NCBI GenBank assembly: GCA_027009605.1
Contig: JALVCY010000503.1
Span: forward strand, 1 to 8,754
Source of the DNA: Saprospiraceae bacterium
GTDB taxonomy: Bacteria > Bacteroidota > Bacteroidia > Chitinophagales > Saprospiraceae
Reading direction: 5' to 3'
Length of the DNA: 8,754 nucleotides
Part shown: positions 1 through 7,302 of the stretch, piece by piece
How positions within the stretch are numbered: the first letter of the stretch is position 1
How the letters are laid out: each line of letters starts with the position of its first letter
Translations under genes and position numbers: made by a program
The notes under the pieces: generated by a model
Database searches by the model: none
The model's input: only the letters and a program-made list of their open reading frames with translations
What the model was told of the DNA's origin: nothing

Positions 1-39
1 AAACAGTAGCAGTAAGTTTTAGACAATTTTTTTTTCGTA

Positions 40-61
40 TATTCGCAAGAAAAAGCGAATG
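40..61 (+). promoter_or_regulatory. Possible leader hairpin over the start codon of the META gene
   Basis: ATTCGC (41-46) and GCGAAT (55-60) are perfect inverted repeats around an eight-base A-rich loop. A T-G wobble pair (40/61) extends the stem. The second arm contains the A and T of the ATG at 59-61, so a folded transcript would partly hide the start codon. The stem is short and may be chance. Confidence 0.25.
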
Positions 62-829
62 AAATTAATAATCCCCTTTCTTTTAGTATGGATCTTGGCC
101 ACAAGTACGACTTGTAATAAGGACATGCCCCCAAAGCAGACGCAAAATGTAATTCCAACGAATACGACTTGGCAGTTGGAATCTATGACCCTTTCGGGAA
201 AAAAGAGCCCCGTTTTTGACGCCAGTTTACATATCGGTAAGGAAAAGGTCACCGGCCATGGAGGATGCAACCGTTTTTTTGGCTCCTACACGATGTCCGG
301 AGACAGAATCACTATTTCGAAAATTGGAGCCACACGGATGTACTGTGACAAGAATGCTTTTGAGCGAGCGTACTTGAGTGCACTCGAAAAGGTTACCGAA
401 TATCAAATAAAAGAAAACCAATTGGTCTTATCTCTTCCGGAAGGGACGCTCATTTTTTCGCCGCAAGGCAAGTCTGAAACGGTGGGACATTCTGCTTTTC
501 AAAACACCCAATGGCATTTGCAATCCATCTCCCAAAATGGAGTTAGTACGGCAGTGAGTACAGATATTACCCTCCTATTTAAAAAGAACAAATTTTCCGG
601 TAACGGCGGCTGCAATAGTTATTTTGGACGCTATGCAATGAGAGATAATAGGCTGGCTATCAGGGATATAGGAGCTACTGAGATGTATTGCGAAAAGACC
701 AGTAAACTGGAAATGGAATACTTAGATGCCTTAAAAAATGCGAAGTCCTACAGCTTTGAAAATGGGCATTTGGTTTTGAATTTTGAAGATAAGACGGGGA
801 CGACCAAAGGGCAGTTGATTTTTAAATAG
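59..829 (+). CDS. Probable lipoprotein with two tandem META (DUF306) domains
   Basis: The 256-residue product starts with a short hydrophobic signal segment (residues 1-18) ending at Cys19. The preceding residues (S-T-T-C) are a poor but possible lipobox, so attachment to the envelope is likely but not certain. Two META domains follow, at about residues 36-134 and 149-255. Each has the family's signature: GGCN (68-71; 183-186), an aromatic/Gly segment ending in GxY, then ATxMYC (91-96; 206-211), and a downstream acidic helix with YLxAL. The paired cysteines in each repeat may form a disulfide. META domains occur in HslJ-type heat-shock proteins and secreted bacterial proteins, but no enzymatic role is known, so the function stays open. 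The ATG at 59 is chosen because it gives the signal peptide. No clear Shine-Dalgarno sequence is visible. The gene is convergent with the TPR/DUF1186 gene, and a large palindrome lies just after its stop. Confidence 0.88.
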   Translation: MKLIIPFLLVWILATSTTCNKDMPPKQTQNVIPTNTTWQLESMTLSGKKSPVFDASLHIGKEKVTGHGGCNRFFGSYTMSGDRITISKIGATRMYCDKNAFERAYLSALEKVTEYQIKENQLVLSLPEGTLIFSPQGKSETVGHSAFQNTQWHLQSISQNGVSTAVSTDITLLFKKNKFSGNGGCNSYFGRYAMRDNRLAIRDIGATEMYCEKTSKLEMEYLDALKNAKSYSFENGHLVLNFEDKTGTTKGQLIFK

Positions 830-835
830 TTAATT

Positions 836-1000
836 CGTAACTATTTAGGTATCCACTATTTTGGTCAAAAAATGCCCTTTTTGCGCCTGTTTTTGCTAAA
901 ATTTTCTCACGTAGCCCAGCTACGCTTCAAAAATTGTAGCTTCAACATACACAAAAATGCCTATTTTTTGCCTTAAAATAGGAGCACCTAAACAGTTACG
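836..1000. repeat. 165-bp imperfect palindrome (MITE-like or bidirectional terminator)
   Basis: The two arms are about 80 bp each and meet at a perfect core: CGTAGC (910-915), CCA, GCTACG (919-924). The outer ends match as CGTAACTATTTAGGT (836-850) against the complement CGTAACTGTTTAGGT (1000-986). Between them, blocks such as CTATTTT, CAAAAAAT and TTTTTG recur in the same order on both arms. By eye, identity is roughly 70-75% with a few small indels. It begins seven bases after the META stop codon and lies in a convergent gap, so it could end transcription from either side. The size, near-complete symmetry and defined termini also fit a non-autonomous mobile palindrome. I see no convincing target-site duplication and no transposase in the window. 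Confidence 0.7.
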
Positions 1001-1023
1001 TTCTTTTTTTTTACTGTGAATCT

Positions 1024-1287
1024 GCTCCGGAAAGCCGGATGTTCAATTGCTGCTCGCACAGCGTTCAAATTGTCCTGCGGACGTTCATCTGCCTTTGGTG
1101 TTCAATTTGTGCTTCGCACGTTCAAATTGCCTTCGGCGTTCATCTGCCCTTCGGGCGTTCAAGGAGTAAGAGTTTTTGGCTGCCTTCCCGTTAAACCGTT
1201 ATACCGCTACACCGTTACACCATTCATTGCCTTTGGCGTTTAGGTGGCTCTTTGCGCCGTTCAGATGCTTGACCGGCAAGTCGGGTG
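1024..1287 (+). repeat. Composite intergenic repeat, copy 1 (mini-hairpins, linker, 8-mers, more hairpins)
   Basis: This fills the rest of the 830-1287 gap and holds no credible gene. Seven mini-hairpin units end in GTTCA. Their stems are TCCGG/CCGGA (1026-1039), a degenerate GCTG/CAGC (1049-1062), GTCC/GGAC (1072-1082), GCC/GGT (1091-1099), GTGC/GCAC (1109-1119), GCC/GGC (1129-1137) and GCCC/GGGC (1146-1156). The linker (1162-1187) contains TTGGCTGCCTTCC. About five 8-bp units follow (1188-1227). Further degenerate units, including GCCTTTGGC and a GGC/GCC stem before GTTCA, run up to the TPR gene's stop codon, whose TTA (1288-1290) immediately follows GTG. Orientation is assigned by the GTTCA that follows each stem. 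Confidence 0.85.
1188..1227 (+). repeat. 8-bp tandem array, CCGTTATA type, copy 1
   Basis: The units are CCGTTAAA, CCGTTATA, CCGCTACA, CCGTTACA and a decayed CCATTCAT. The CCG and the T/A frame are kept while positions 4 and 6-7 vary. The same 8-mer family occurs after the same linker at 3031 and 7442. Confidence 0.85.
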
Positions 1288-2832
1288 TTACTCATCATAT
1301 TCCTTAAAAATTATTTTCGTAAGAAATTTGGAAGCTCTACTTACCCCTTCAAGAGAAATTTTTTGCTCAATTTCTTCAAGCAAAGGCTTGCTATCGCTTA
1401 CATTGTAACGCCCTGAGAAAATCTCAAAAATATCTTTAGGAATGTTCCGCTTATAAAATGGGTTAAAAGGCTTGGCCATTTCTAATTTCACTTCTTCCCA
1501 ATCCCCTGAAACCATCGGATCTACCCATCCACGTTCAAACAAATCTTCTATCAAAGGCAATAATTCTTTAGCAGCCAAATCTAATGCACTGGCCACTATC
1601 GAAGAAAACAAATTGGTATCAAATAATGACTCATCATCCGGATGTTCCGCAATATGATTCACAATCTCTGTAATTCGCCGGATAATTTCTTCTCTCTTAG
1701 CTTCATCTTGAATAGCCACTTGCACCATCACATCAATAACAGCACTCTTTGCTATCCAGAAGATATTCGGCTCCATTGCAAACTTCTGCAACACATCCAA
1801 TTGGCCTTTGCCTAATAGGTATAGGGTCGGCTCAATATAATTATTAAGATAATCACTATACCAAAAATTTAAATAATCTTTACCTTGCCTCAAGATGTTT
1901 AAGACACTTTCCAACTTCTCCTCTGCGCCTAAGCCTGCTAGGAAAAAATGAGCACTTATGGAAAAATCACCTTTCCATTCTTTTCCATCCCATAGTGAAC
2001 TATTCTCTTCATCTTGAAACATATCAAACCGCCGAATACTATCGTAAAGAATGCGTTCTAAATCTTCAATCAAGCTTGCTCGCGGCAGGCTCATGATCTT
2101 TGCCATTAAGTCTGCAGGAAATTTTTCGGTAGAATAATCATACAAACTATATAACTCACTGTGTGTTAATTTCGGTTGCGAGTCGGCTGATTCCAGCGTA
2201 AAAACTGGAAAACTTTCTACTTCCGCATGATTAAAACTATTATAACGCTTTAAGCCGTTCGTCATTACTTCAGAAGCCACCTTTTTACCCAAGTTAATGA
2301 CAGCCGGATGCTCATCGCCAAAGAAATCAAGAAGTGGTTCTAAGGCTTTCTCCACTCCCTCCCGATTACCTTGCTTAGCTTCAAAATGGGCATACTGGCT
2401 ATAATAGTCAAAAAAATCCTTCTCATAAAAGGTTTCGACACCCGGGGAGAAGCTTATCAAACTTTTATGCTCGCCTCCCAATAACTCTCCAATATATTCA
2501 AAATCCGGTTCTTCTTCTAGTAGCAATATTTGAATTAAATTAATCCTAGCATAAAAGTAATCAGGAAATAATTTTGTTGTTTTCAGGACCACCTCATAAG
2601 CCTTGTCATCCAGTCCCCTATTCGCATAAGCGATGGCCAACAGGTTTCTAAACTTAGGGATTCTAGGATACTTCTTAATCGCCCGCAAAATCGCTTTCAG
2701 GGCTGAACGACTCTCTTTATCCACAAGGTAAGAACACTTATCCAAAAGATAAATCAAACGTTCATCTCGATAAGTTTGGATGTTCTCTTCCGAAATAAAT
2801 ATCTTTTTTCCGTCTATTTCAAATTCTCTCAT
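1288..2832 (-). CDS. TPR-containing DUF1186 family protein
   Basis: The product has 514 residues and no signal peptide or membrane segment, so it is probably cytoplasmic. The N-terminal half is helical with TPR-like pairs: about residues 44-100 (NLLAIAYANRGLDDKAYEV is the clearest) and 140-175. Residues about 245-455 match the pattern I know for DUF1186: a HFFLAGL helix, NFWYSDYLNNYI, repeated helices with LLPLIEDLFERGWVD, and GDWEEV near the end. DUF1186 has no established biochemical role. Its HEAT/TPR-like helices suggest protein binding, which is inference. The ATG at 2830-2832 is the only good start. No TAnnTTTG box or Shine-Dalgarno sequence is obvious upstream. A composite repeat begins 38 bp upstream, and another touches the stop codon. 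Unlike many DUF1186 proteins, I see no cysteine-rich SEC-C motif at the C-terminus. Confidence 0.82.
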   Translation of the reverse strand: MREFEIDGKKIFISEENIQTYRDERLIYLLDKCSYLVDKESRSALKAILRAIKKYPRIPKFRNLLAIAYANRGLDDKAYEVVLKTTKLFPDYFYARINLIQILLLEEEPDFEYIGELLGGEHKSLISFSPGVETFYEKDFFDYYSQYAHFEAKQGNREGVEKALEPLLDFFGDEHPAVINLGKKVASEVMTNGLKRYNSFNHAEVESFPVFTLESADSQPKLTHSELYSLYDYSTEKFPADLMAKIMSLPRASLIEDLERILYDSIRRFDMFQDEENSSLWDGKEWKGDFSISAHFFLAGLGAEEKLESVLNILRQGKDYLNFWYSDYLNNYIEPTLYLLGKGQLDVLQKFAMEPNIFWIAKSAVIDVMVQVAIQDEAKREEIIRRITEIVNHIAEHPDDESLFDTNLFSSIVASALDLAAKELLPLIEDLFERGWVDPMVSGDWEEVKLEMAKPFNPFYKRNIPKDIFEIFSGRYNVSDSKPLLEEIEQKISLEGVSRASKFLTKIIFKEYDE

Positions 2833-2869
2833 TGCGGTTAGTTTGTGGGTTAATTGCTACTATTGCAGC

Positions 2870-3078
2870 GCCTGCCTGTAGCGGGCAGGTTCAAATTGTC
2901 CTCCGGACGTTCATTTGCCTTCGGCGTTCAATTTGTGCTTCGCACGTTCAATTGCCTTCGGCGTTCAAGGGAACACGCTCTTGGCTGCCTAGCCGTTAAG
3001 TTCAAGTAGCAAGATCTCTTTCCTGCCTTCCCGTTATACCGTTATACCGTCACACCGTTATACCGTTATACCGTTATA
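2870..3078 (+). repeat. Composite intergenic repeat, copy 2
   Basis: This lies between the TPR gene start and the SNF2 stop. Five mini-hairpin units, each followed by GTTCA, run from 2870 to 2967. Their stems are CCTGCC/GGCAGG (2871-2889), GTCC/GGAC with loop TCC (2898-2908), GCC/GGC (2917-2925), GTGC/GCAC (2935-2945) and GCC/GGC (2954-2962). Two linker copies follow. The first (2968-2998) contains CTTGGCTGCCTAGCCGTTA. The second (3003-3030) contains AAGTAGCAAGATCTCTT and CCTGCCTTCC. The 8-bp array comes last. No gene is credible in this interval. Confidence 0.88.
3031..3078 (+). repeat. 8-bp tandem array, six CCGTTATA units, copy 2
   Basis: There are six contiguous 8-bp units. Five are exactly CCGTTATA and the third is CCGTCACA. 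This is the cleanest example of the family in the window. It ends 21 bp before the SNF2 stop codon (minus strand). The following AAGG-TTAGT-CCTT (3078-3090) is a weak hairpin. Confidence 0.93.
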
Positions 3079-3099
3079 AGGTTAGTCCTTTTCGGCGAT

Positions 3100-5730
3100 T
3101 TACAATGCAATCTTAAAGCGCATCACCACTTCACCGGTGTTTTTATCAATCTCAATTTTCTGATTTCCTTCTTGCTGTAGGGATTCTCCGGTTGCCATTT
3201 GATAAATACCCGAAAGGAATTCCATACCTTTATTGAGCACTTCTTCCATTTGCTCCATTTTTTGCGCTTGCTCTTCTTGCTCCGGGGATACAGATTGCTG
3301 TTCGCCCATACTCTGACTTTCCGGCTCCAATACTTCTTCAACCATTTCTAAATCTTCAGGCTCAATGGCCGGACCAGGAATCTCCTGCGGCTCTGCTGTT
3401 AAAACATCATCTTTGATAATTTCTTCTAACTGGCGGATAAACTGGGAACGCCCCTTGTTGGAAAAATCCACTTCATCAATGGTATTCCCTTCATTGAGCA
3501 CCCCGTCAAAAAGATTTTGTTTTAGCAATAATCCGGTGGCAATTTTCTCTTCAATGGAATCCAACGAAATAAAGTTCAAAACGAATAGCTTGTTTTTCTT
3601 TTGCCCTAAACGATCAATCCGTCCAATCCGTTGATTCTTTTTGGCCGGATTCCAAGGCAATTCAAAATTAATTACCGTATCGGCCATTTGCAAATTTAAT
3701 CCGGAGCCACCCGCTTCCGTGGATAAAAAGACATGGCAGTCATCGTCATTCTCAAAAGCTTCTATTAGCTTGCCCCTTTTCTTTACGGCGACTTTCCCGG
3801 TCAACTTCACAAAGCCAATTCCATTTTGGGTTAGCATTTCACCGATTAGATTGAGCATATTAACCCACTCGGAGAAAATAATAATTTTTTTATTCGAGTT
3901 TTTAACATCCAATTTTTCCACCAAAATATCTTGCAATTCTAATAACTTAGGAGAATAATTAGTCTTTTTATCAATCAAAAAAGTGGAATCACAGACCATT
4001 CTCATGTTTGATAATAACAACATTAATTTCTGCCAGTCGTAAGTTGTTTTGAATTTTTTCGCAAGAATCTTAGCTATCCCCCTGGAATAACCTGCGTGCA
4101 ACGACCACTGATCCGGATGTAAGTGCACAAAAACATCTTCCTCCACGATATTGGGTAACTGCTTAAGAATCAACCTTTTCTCCCTGCGTATCAAGATGGA
4201 ACTCATCCTTTCTTTTAGAGATGCCAAGTTATAATATCCTAGTATTCTATTCTTCGAGCGTTCATCGAAAATACAATGTTGGTACGAAAATTCCCACAGC
4301 GGAGTCAAGAAATAAGGATCCAAAAACTGAACAATGGAAAAGAGATCAATTAGTTTATTTTCAATAGGCGTGCCCGTAATTACCAAGGCATGCTTGCGCT
4401 GAATGCCACCAATAGCATAGGCTGTTTTAGTTTCAAAATTTTTAATTTTTTGTGCTTCATCTAATATCACAAAATCAAAATCAGCCGCATTGATAGCCGA
4501 CAAATCCCGAAGTACGGTCTCATAATTAATAATAAAAAAGAAGGATTCCGTATCAAAGTACAACTTTTTTCTCTCGTCAGGAAATCCTTCTACCACAATG
4601 GCCTTTTCATCACAAAACTTTTCTATTTCTGATTTCCATTGGTGCTTGATAGATGCCGGACAAATAATAAGTGTTCGCTTAAAATCAAAAAGTTGCTTTT
4701 TCAAAATGGCCGTAGAAATAGCCTGAACGGTTTTTCCCAACCCCATCTCATCTGCGATAATGGCATTTTCCCGAAAAAGGGCAAACTCAACCCCTTCTTT
4801 TTGATACGGAAATAGTTCTGCTTTTATGGCAGAAAAATCCGGCTTAAATTTTGATTTTAAACCCGCAATTAAATTGGCATTAAAGTGCTTTTCAATTTTC
4901 TCATGCACTTCAGGCCTAATAACAATCTTATCAAATTTTCTTGATTCATTCAAAAAGCCAAGCAACTCACCAATTCTACTATCCGGGATATGCTTTTCTT
5001 CTCCAAAATACTTTTTTAGGAGTGTTTTGATTTTTTGCGGAAGCTTATGGGGATACACCCAAGTGGTTTGATAATCATGGAGTGGGTCTAAGGTAATTTC
5101 AATATAAGGAGCCTTCTTCTTTTTTAATCTATTAAAAATTCTTGGATGCTCTTTGAAGTAATTAAACAGAAACATAATGTGCTTCGTCGTCCCCAACTTA
5201 TTGGTACGCCAGTCAATATTATTAATATATCCGATTTCCTTTTCAAAATCCCAAAGCGTGATTTTATATTCGACTCCTTTTTCATTATAAAGTGTATGCT
5301 CTCCATAGATATTGTCGGCCAACCTGACTTTATAATTAGCTGTTTTTGCCTTTTCTTTTCTTTCCGCAAGGACACGCCGAATCATTCCTTCGCGGGTATA
5401 TTTCTTTCCATTTAATTCCGGCTGCATCCAATTCAGATTCTCCTGAAAAGCTAAAAGCGCCGCAAAGGAAAATTCATCCCAATCTAACGGTTTCTTTTTC
5501 GAGTAAGGAGCTAAGTAATCCAGCTCTTCCAAGTCGTCCAATTCTCGCACCAAGCTCCGCTCCACGCCATCTTCTTCGTTGCCGATAAAAACTAAGATTG
5601 ATTTAGCCGACTGTGTCAACAACACACACTTATCTTCATTAAACAGCTGAAATCCTTTATCTTGCTGCTCCGTGCTCAATAATTCGCCCGAACGGATTTC
5701 TTCAATGGTTTTCTGGACTAGTTTTCTCAT
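3100..5730 (-). CDS. SNF2-family DEAD/H-like helicase/ATPase
   Basis: From the chosen start the protein has 876 residues. It carries all the SNF2 ATPase motifs in order: I ADEMGLGKT (326-334), Ia ICPASIKHQW (356-365), II DEAQ (424-427), III TGTPIENK (452-459), IV IIFSEW (617-622), V STEAGGSGLNL (670-680) and VI QRIGRIDRLGQ (700-710). The family moves along double-stranded DNA or remodels protein-DNA complexes. The bacterial substrate is not known here; RapA-like recycling of RNA polymerase is one possibility. About 310 N-terminal residues match nothing I can name. The last 100 or so residues (from about 775) are acidic and Gln/Glu-rich. An in-frame ATG at 5770-5772 would add 14 residues. I prefer 5728-5730 because a promoter-like TACTTTAG lies inside that extension. 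No methylase or nuclease partner is adjacent. Confidence 0.93.
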   Translation of the reverse strand: MRKLVQKTIEEIRSGELLSTEQQDKGFQLFNEDKCVLLTQSAKSILVFIGNEEDGVERSLVRELDDLEELDYLAPYSKKKPLDWDEFSFAALLAFQENLNWMQPELNGKKYTREGMIRRVLAERKEKAKTANYKVRLADNIYGEHTLYNEKGVEYKITLWDFEKEIGYINNIDWRTNKLGTTKHIMFLFNYFKEHPRIFNRLKKKKAPYIEITLDPLHDYQTTWVYPHKLPQKIKTLLKKYFGEEKHIPDSRIGELLGFLNESRKFDKIVIRPEVHEKIEKHFNANLIAGLKSKFKPDFSAIKAELFPYQKEGVEFALFRENAIIADEMGLGKTVQAISTAILKKQLFDFKRTLIICPASIKHQWKSEIEKFCDEKAIVVEGFPDERKKLYFDTESFFFIINYETVLRDLSAINAADFDFVILDEAQKIKNFETKTAYAIGGIQRKHALVITGTPIENKLIDLFSIVQFLDPYFLTPLWEFSYQHCIFDERSKNRILGYYNLASLKERMSSILIRREKRLILKQLPNIVEEDVFVHLHPDQWSLHAGYSRGIAKILAKKFKTTYDWQKLMLLLSNMRMVCDSTFLIDKKTNYSPKLLELQDILVEKLDVKNSNKKIIIFSEWVNMLNLIGEMLTQNGIGFVKLTGKVAVKKRGKLIEAFENDDDCHVFLSTEAGGSGLNLQMADTVINFELPWNPAKKNQRIGRIDRLGQKKNKLFVLNFISLDSIEEKIATGLLLKQNLFDGVLNEGNTIDEVDFSNKGRSQFIRQLEEIIKDDVLTAEPQEIPGPAIEPEDLEMVEEVLEPESQSMGEQQSVSPEQEEQAQKMEQMEEVLNKGMEFLSGIYQMATGESLQQEGNQKIEIDKNTGEVVMRFKIAL

Positions 5731-5758
5731 GTTTATGTCTTTTGGCCTAAGAAGACGG

Positions 5759-5791
5759 CTAAAGTACAACATTTTTTAGGGATAAGCCAAA
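5759..5791 (-). promoter_or_regulatory. Candidate Bacteroidota-type promoter of the SNF2 gene
   Basis: On the minus strand, TTTG (5791-5788) is followed after 21 bases by TACTTTAG (5766-5759). This is one mismatch from the phylum's TAnnTTTG -7 box, with acceptable spacing. Transcription would begin near 5750, about 20 bases before the ATG at 5730 and downstream of the alternative ATG at 5772, which argues for the shorter protein. It was recognised by eye only. Confidence 0.42.
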
Positions 5792-5822
5792 AAATCGGTT
5801 TTTCTTTTTTGGCGGCGGGGTA

Positions 5823-5949
5823 GTTCAATTGCTGCTGCGCAGCGTTCAAGTGCCTTCGGCATCCGCCTGCTGCCGGCAGGTTCTAGGAGCAAGATTTCTT
5901 GGCTGCCTACCTTTGCCCCTTTACCTTTTACCTTCCCTTTGACCTTTAA
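5823..5949 (+). repeat. Composite intergenic repeat, copy 3 (shortest)
   Basis: GTTCA (5823-5827) is followed by three mini-hairpins: GCTGC/GCAGC with loop TGC (5831-5843), GCC/GGC (5851-5859) and CCTGC/GCAGG (5866-5880). The linker (5884-5909) reads TAGGAGCAAGATTTCTTGGC and then TGCCTA; its CAAGA-TT-TCTTG is itself palindromic. In place of CCGTTATA units it ends in a CCTTTNA array (5910-5949). The block lies between the SNF2 promoter and the ATPase stop. The first and third hairpins and the linker recur almost base for base in copy 4. Confidence 0.85.
5910..5949 (+). repeat. Degenerate 7-bp CCTTTNA pyrimidine-rich array
   Basis: The units read CCTTTGC, CCCTTTA, CCTTTTA, a shortened CCTTC, CCTTTGA and CCTTTAA. 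The same heptamer family appears more regularly at 7515-7549. It follows the composite linker, in the place where other copies have the 8-bp array. Confidence 0.65.
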
Positions 5950-5992
5950 CAGGGCGAATTTTTCGTTAGTCTTTATCCCCAAACCATAGCTC

Positions 5993-7240
5993 CTACGACA
6001 AAAACAATGCAGCCGGCAAGGCATAGATATTTTCTTCAATCTGCATAGGCCTTTCATCCTCGCTCAATACCAAACCCGCCAATACCGGTTTATCCAAAAA
6101 TTCACCAATGCGCCGCAAGTGTTTTGCGTCTTTGGAGCTTACCCGGCTTGTCTTCTTAACCTCAATCGGGAAATAACCATCTTCTAGTTCAATCAACAAA
6201 TCGACTTCAAATCCTTCATGTGTTCTAATGTGGTAGAAGTCCCCGTTAAAATTCGCATTTTTAAGTTGCTTAATTATTTCGGCAACGATAGCGCTTTCAT
6301 ATTCATGCCCGGTTAGACTTCCTGTCTTTCCAACAATAGCACGTTGAACCCCCGGATCAAGGTAGTGTAACTTTGGCGTTTTCACTAATCTTTTCAACTT
6401 ATTGCGATGCCACGGTTTTAACAAAACTACCTGATAACTTAATTCTAAATAATGGAGATAGCGTTTAGCTGTAGCAGAACTGACACCGGCTTCTTTTCCC
6501 AGAAGGGAATAATTCATTAATTGCCCTGTTAATAAAGCTGTTATTTTTTGCAGTTTCACGAAGGGCTCCAAAGACCTAAAGTCTGCTAAGTCTCTAATAT
6601 CTCGTTCCAAATAGGTTTGTATATAATTTCGCAGCCAATCCAGCCGTCCGGCATCATCCAAGTTTTCTGAAACTAGTGCCGGATACCCCCCATACTGTAA
6701 ATAAAAGTCATGGGCGCTTTTTCGTTCAGCATAGTCTTTTCTAAGCTTAAAGGAGGGCAATCCATTCAAATCCTTTTGGTGCAAAACGACATCCAGTAAC
6801 AGTGAGTCGTTAATTTTTTCTTCCCAAGAATTTGTCCTAATTTCAGGTATTGTCAATGGAAACACTTCAAGGATAATACATCTACCTGCTAGCGACTCTT
6901 TTACTTTTTGCAAAAGTAGCAGCTGGCTAGAGCCCAAGAGTAAATACCTAGGTGCAGCGTATTGATCATAGACAGATTTAATACTCTCAATCAAGGAAGG
7001 CGCTTTCTGGACTTCATCCAAAATAGCAAAGGGGAAAGATAAGTTCCACTGGGATGCTGTCAATTGCTTATACTCTATTCGCATGACCGGATCTTCAATA
7101 GACAGATAAGCGTACTCCGGAAAACTTAGCCTAGCCAGCGTTGTTTTACCGGTTTGTCGAGCCCCTGTTAAGACTATTATTCGCCCAAATGGTGCTTGAG
7201 CCTTCTCTAATAAGGCCGGTTTTATGAATCTTGACTTCAT
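5993..7240 (-). CDS. AAA ATPase with C-terminal DUF4143 domain
   Basis: The 415-residue protein has the usual length and order for this family. The N-terminal AAA_14-type ATPase domain has Walker A GARQTGKT (26-33), Walker B FAILDEV (71-77), a sensor-like LLGSSQLLLL (101-110) and SLAGR (116-120). A winged-helix-like stretch follows at about 225-275. The DUF4143 part at the C-terminus has YLDPGVQRAI (293-302), GHEYESAI (311-318), and FEVDLLIE (344-351) with FPIEVKK (357-363). That last pair resembles the E...D...ExK core of restriction-like nuclease folds, although cleavage has not been generally shown for the family. The role is unknown; proposed roles for related ATPases are regulatory or defensive. 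The ATG at 7238-7240 gives the standard MKSRFI..L start. It is intact, with an 11-bp inverted repeat and a candidate promoter just upstream. Confidence 0.93.
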   Translation of the reverse strand: MKSRFIKPALLEKAQAPFGRIIVLTGARQTGKTTLARLSFPEYAYLSIEDPVMRIEYKQLTASQWNLSFPFAILDEVQKAPSLIESIKSVYDQYAAPRYLLLGSSQLLLLQKVKESLAGRCIILEVFPLTIPEIRTNSWEEKINDSLLLDVVLHQKDLNGLPSFKLRKDYAERKSAHDFYLQYGGYPALVSENLDDAGRLDWLRNYIQTYLERDIRDLADFRSLEPFVKLQKITALLTGQLMNYSLLGKEAGVSSATAKRYLHYLELSYQVVLLKPWHRNKLKRLVKTPKLHYLDPGVQRAIVGKTGSLTGHEYESAIVAEIIKQLKNANFNGDFYHIRTHEGFEVDLLIELEDGYFPIEVKKTSRVSSKDAKHLRRIGEFLDKPVLAGLVLSEDERPMQIEENIYALPAALFLS

Positions 7241-7245
7241 GTTTT

Positions 7246-7302
7246 GGCGTAAATTTTGAAATGGTATTTGTAAATTTACGCCTTTTTATTGTATTTTACA
7301 AG
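7246..7302 (-). promoter_or_regulatory. Inverted-repeat operator overlapping a candidate promoter of the ATPase gene
   Basis: GGCGTAAATTT (7246-7256) and AAATTTACGCC (7272-7282) form a perfect 11-bp inverted repeat with a 15-bp spacer, starting five bases upstream of the start codon. On the minus strand, TTG (7301-7299) and TAAATTTA (7278-7271) lie 20 bases apart and resemble the Bacteroidota -33 and -7 boxes. The distal arm would cover the -7 box, and the proximal arm would lie in the leader. This geometry suits a dimeric repressor or a leader hairpin. Confidence 0.55.

Noticed and set aside
1016..1243. Plus-strand open frame of 75 codons in the gap before the TPR gene
   Set aside because: It is wholly made of the mini-hairpin and octamer repeats, and a similar peptide comes from the composite repeat at 7231-7494. 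It has no independent coding signal.
1024..1287. CRISPR array
   Set aside because: The units are only 17-22 bp and themselves form the variable hairpins. There are no constant 24-37 bp repeats with unique spacers and no cas genes.
3078..3090. Intrinsic terminator AAGG-TTAGT-CCTT downstream of the SNF2 gene
   Set aside because: The stem is only four base pairs, and on the minus strand it is not followed by a T-run.
5776..6057. Minus-strand open frame of 93 codons over the end of the ATPase gene
   Set aside because: It overlaps the ATPase in another frame, then reads through composite repeat copy 3, and shows no recognisable domain.
3100..7240. A defence island formed by the SNF2 helicase and the DUF4143 ATPase
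   Set aside because: They are separated by 262 bp with a promoter-like signal and a repeat between them. No nuclease, methylase, phospholipase or other defence partner is present, and the idea rests only on family names.
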